Source: JAZDLO01 sp043801935
GTDB taxonomy: Bacteria; Actinomycetota; Thermoleophilia; RBG-16-64-13
Assembly (NCBI GenBank): GCA_043801935.1
Contig: JAZDLO010000033.1
Coordinates: 1-41,049, forward strand
Reading direction: 5' to 3'
Length of the DNA: 41,049 bases
In this document: positions 40,961 through 41,049 of the stretch, in pieces
Layout: each line of letters starts with the position of its first letter
How positions within the stretch are numbered: the first letter of the stretch is position 1
Position numbers and translations under genes: made by a program
Notes under the pieces: generated by a model
Databases searched by the model: none
The model's input: the letters and a program-made list of their open reading frames with translations, nothing else
What the model was told of the DNA's origin: nothing

Positions 40961-41049
40961 ATGGTGGACCCCGATATGGATCCCAGCCTCCGTCAACGGT
41001 TCTCTCTCTATCCGAGCCAGTTCATCTGCGCCATGGCATTGGTCTCGCT
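40961..41049 (+). CDS. Possible N-terminus of a gene leaving the window
   Basis: From ATG 40961 (or GTG 40964) the frame is open to the edge, 29 codons. The peptide begins with charged residues, then LRQRFSLYPSQFICAMALVS, which looks like an amphipathic start to a first membrane helix. No ribosome site is clear. A different frame from ATG 40957 is also open but has a less protein-like composition. Confidence 0.35.
   Translation, partial: MVDPDMDPSLRQRFSLYPSQFICAMALVS

Noticed and set aside
1..41049. CRISPR arrays, insertion sequences, rRNA and phage genes
   Set aside because: No regularly spaced repeats, transposase motifs, rRNA-like stretches or phage structural genes were seen on either strand.

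Overview
The window is high-GC bacterial DNA with dense genes, frequent GTG/TTG starts and many 1-8 nt gene overlaps. Gene content (LytR-CpsA-Psr protein with LytR_C, WHG-type TetR regulator, YidB/DUF937 protein, a Gram-positive-style secreted DGVY-domain protein, several promoters placed for leaderless transcripts) fits an Actinomycetota-like organism. Rubrerythrin, CDGSH protein and Fe-S oxidoreductases suggest an oxygen-sensitive or microaerobic life. The lineage is an inference; there is no rRNA, tRNA, CRISPR array or insertion sequence here to anchor it.

Layout. (1) 1-2107, minus strand: a CotH-family lipoprotein gene followed, with an ATGA overlap, by the start of a VTC-domain (polyphosphate-polymerase-like) gene that runs off the left edge. 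(2) 2360-10839, plus strand: a catabolic operon hyuA-hyuB-Rid-FAD subunit-2Fe2S subunit-molybdopterin subunit, i.e. an ATP-dependent hydantoinase/oxoprolinase joined to a Rid-family protein and a three-subunit molybdenum hydroxylase; then an ABM-domain protein and an iron-type alcohol dehydrogenase (11039-12500). (3) 12534-14680, minus: TetR regulator, NapH/YccM-like membrane ferredoxin and a blue-copper lipoprotein, behind the best sigma70-type promoter in the window (TTGACG-17-TATAAT) with an inverted repeat over its start site. (4) 14862-17292, plus: SHOCT membrane protein, rubrerythrin, double-CDGSH protein, SDR epimerase. (5) 17289-20066, minus: CHASE4-HAMP-GAF-GGDEF-HD-GYP c-di-GMP enzyme. 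(6) 20306-22117, plus: a LOR/SDH-type (TIGR00300) enzyme and two small envelope proteins of unknown function. (7) 22194-24968, minus: MacB/LolD-type ABC ATPase and permease, and a SAM methyltransferase.

(8) 25021-30636, mostly plus: YaiI/YqxD protein, a small membrane protein (minus), cyclophilin, D,D-carboxypeptidase, YidB-like protein, diacylglycerol-kinase-like lipid kinase, RlmA-like 23S rRNA methyltransferase. (9) 30841-35093, plus: a glycolate/D-lactate oxidase operon glcD-glcE-glcF preceded by a structured 230-bp region with three successive hairpins and a possible leaderless leader peptide. (10) 35194-40791: thioredoxin reductase (minus), second ABM protein, DGVY-domain membrane protein (minus), an anchored hypothetical protein, an LCP protein with an extra C-terminal DUF4367-like domain (minus) and a ZIP metal transporter (minus); a probable new gene begins at 40961 and leaves the window.

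The most promising unit is the hyuAB-Rid-molybdenum hydroxylase operon: a hydroxylase that could oxidise an N-heterocycle to a lactam/imide, an ATP-dependent enzyme that could open that ring, and a Rid protein lacking the catalytic arginine. Other points worth attention are Ala/Ser/Thr-rich low-complexity insertions in otherwise conserved enzymes, the conserved -10-to-start spacing at four genes, and the CotH-VTC pair.
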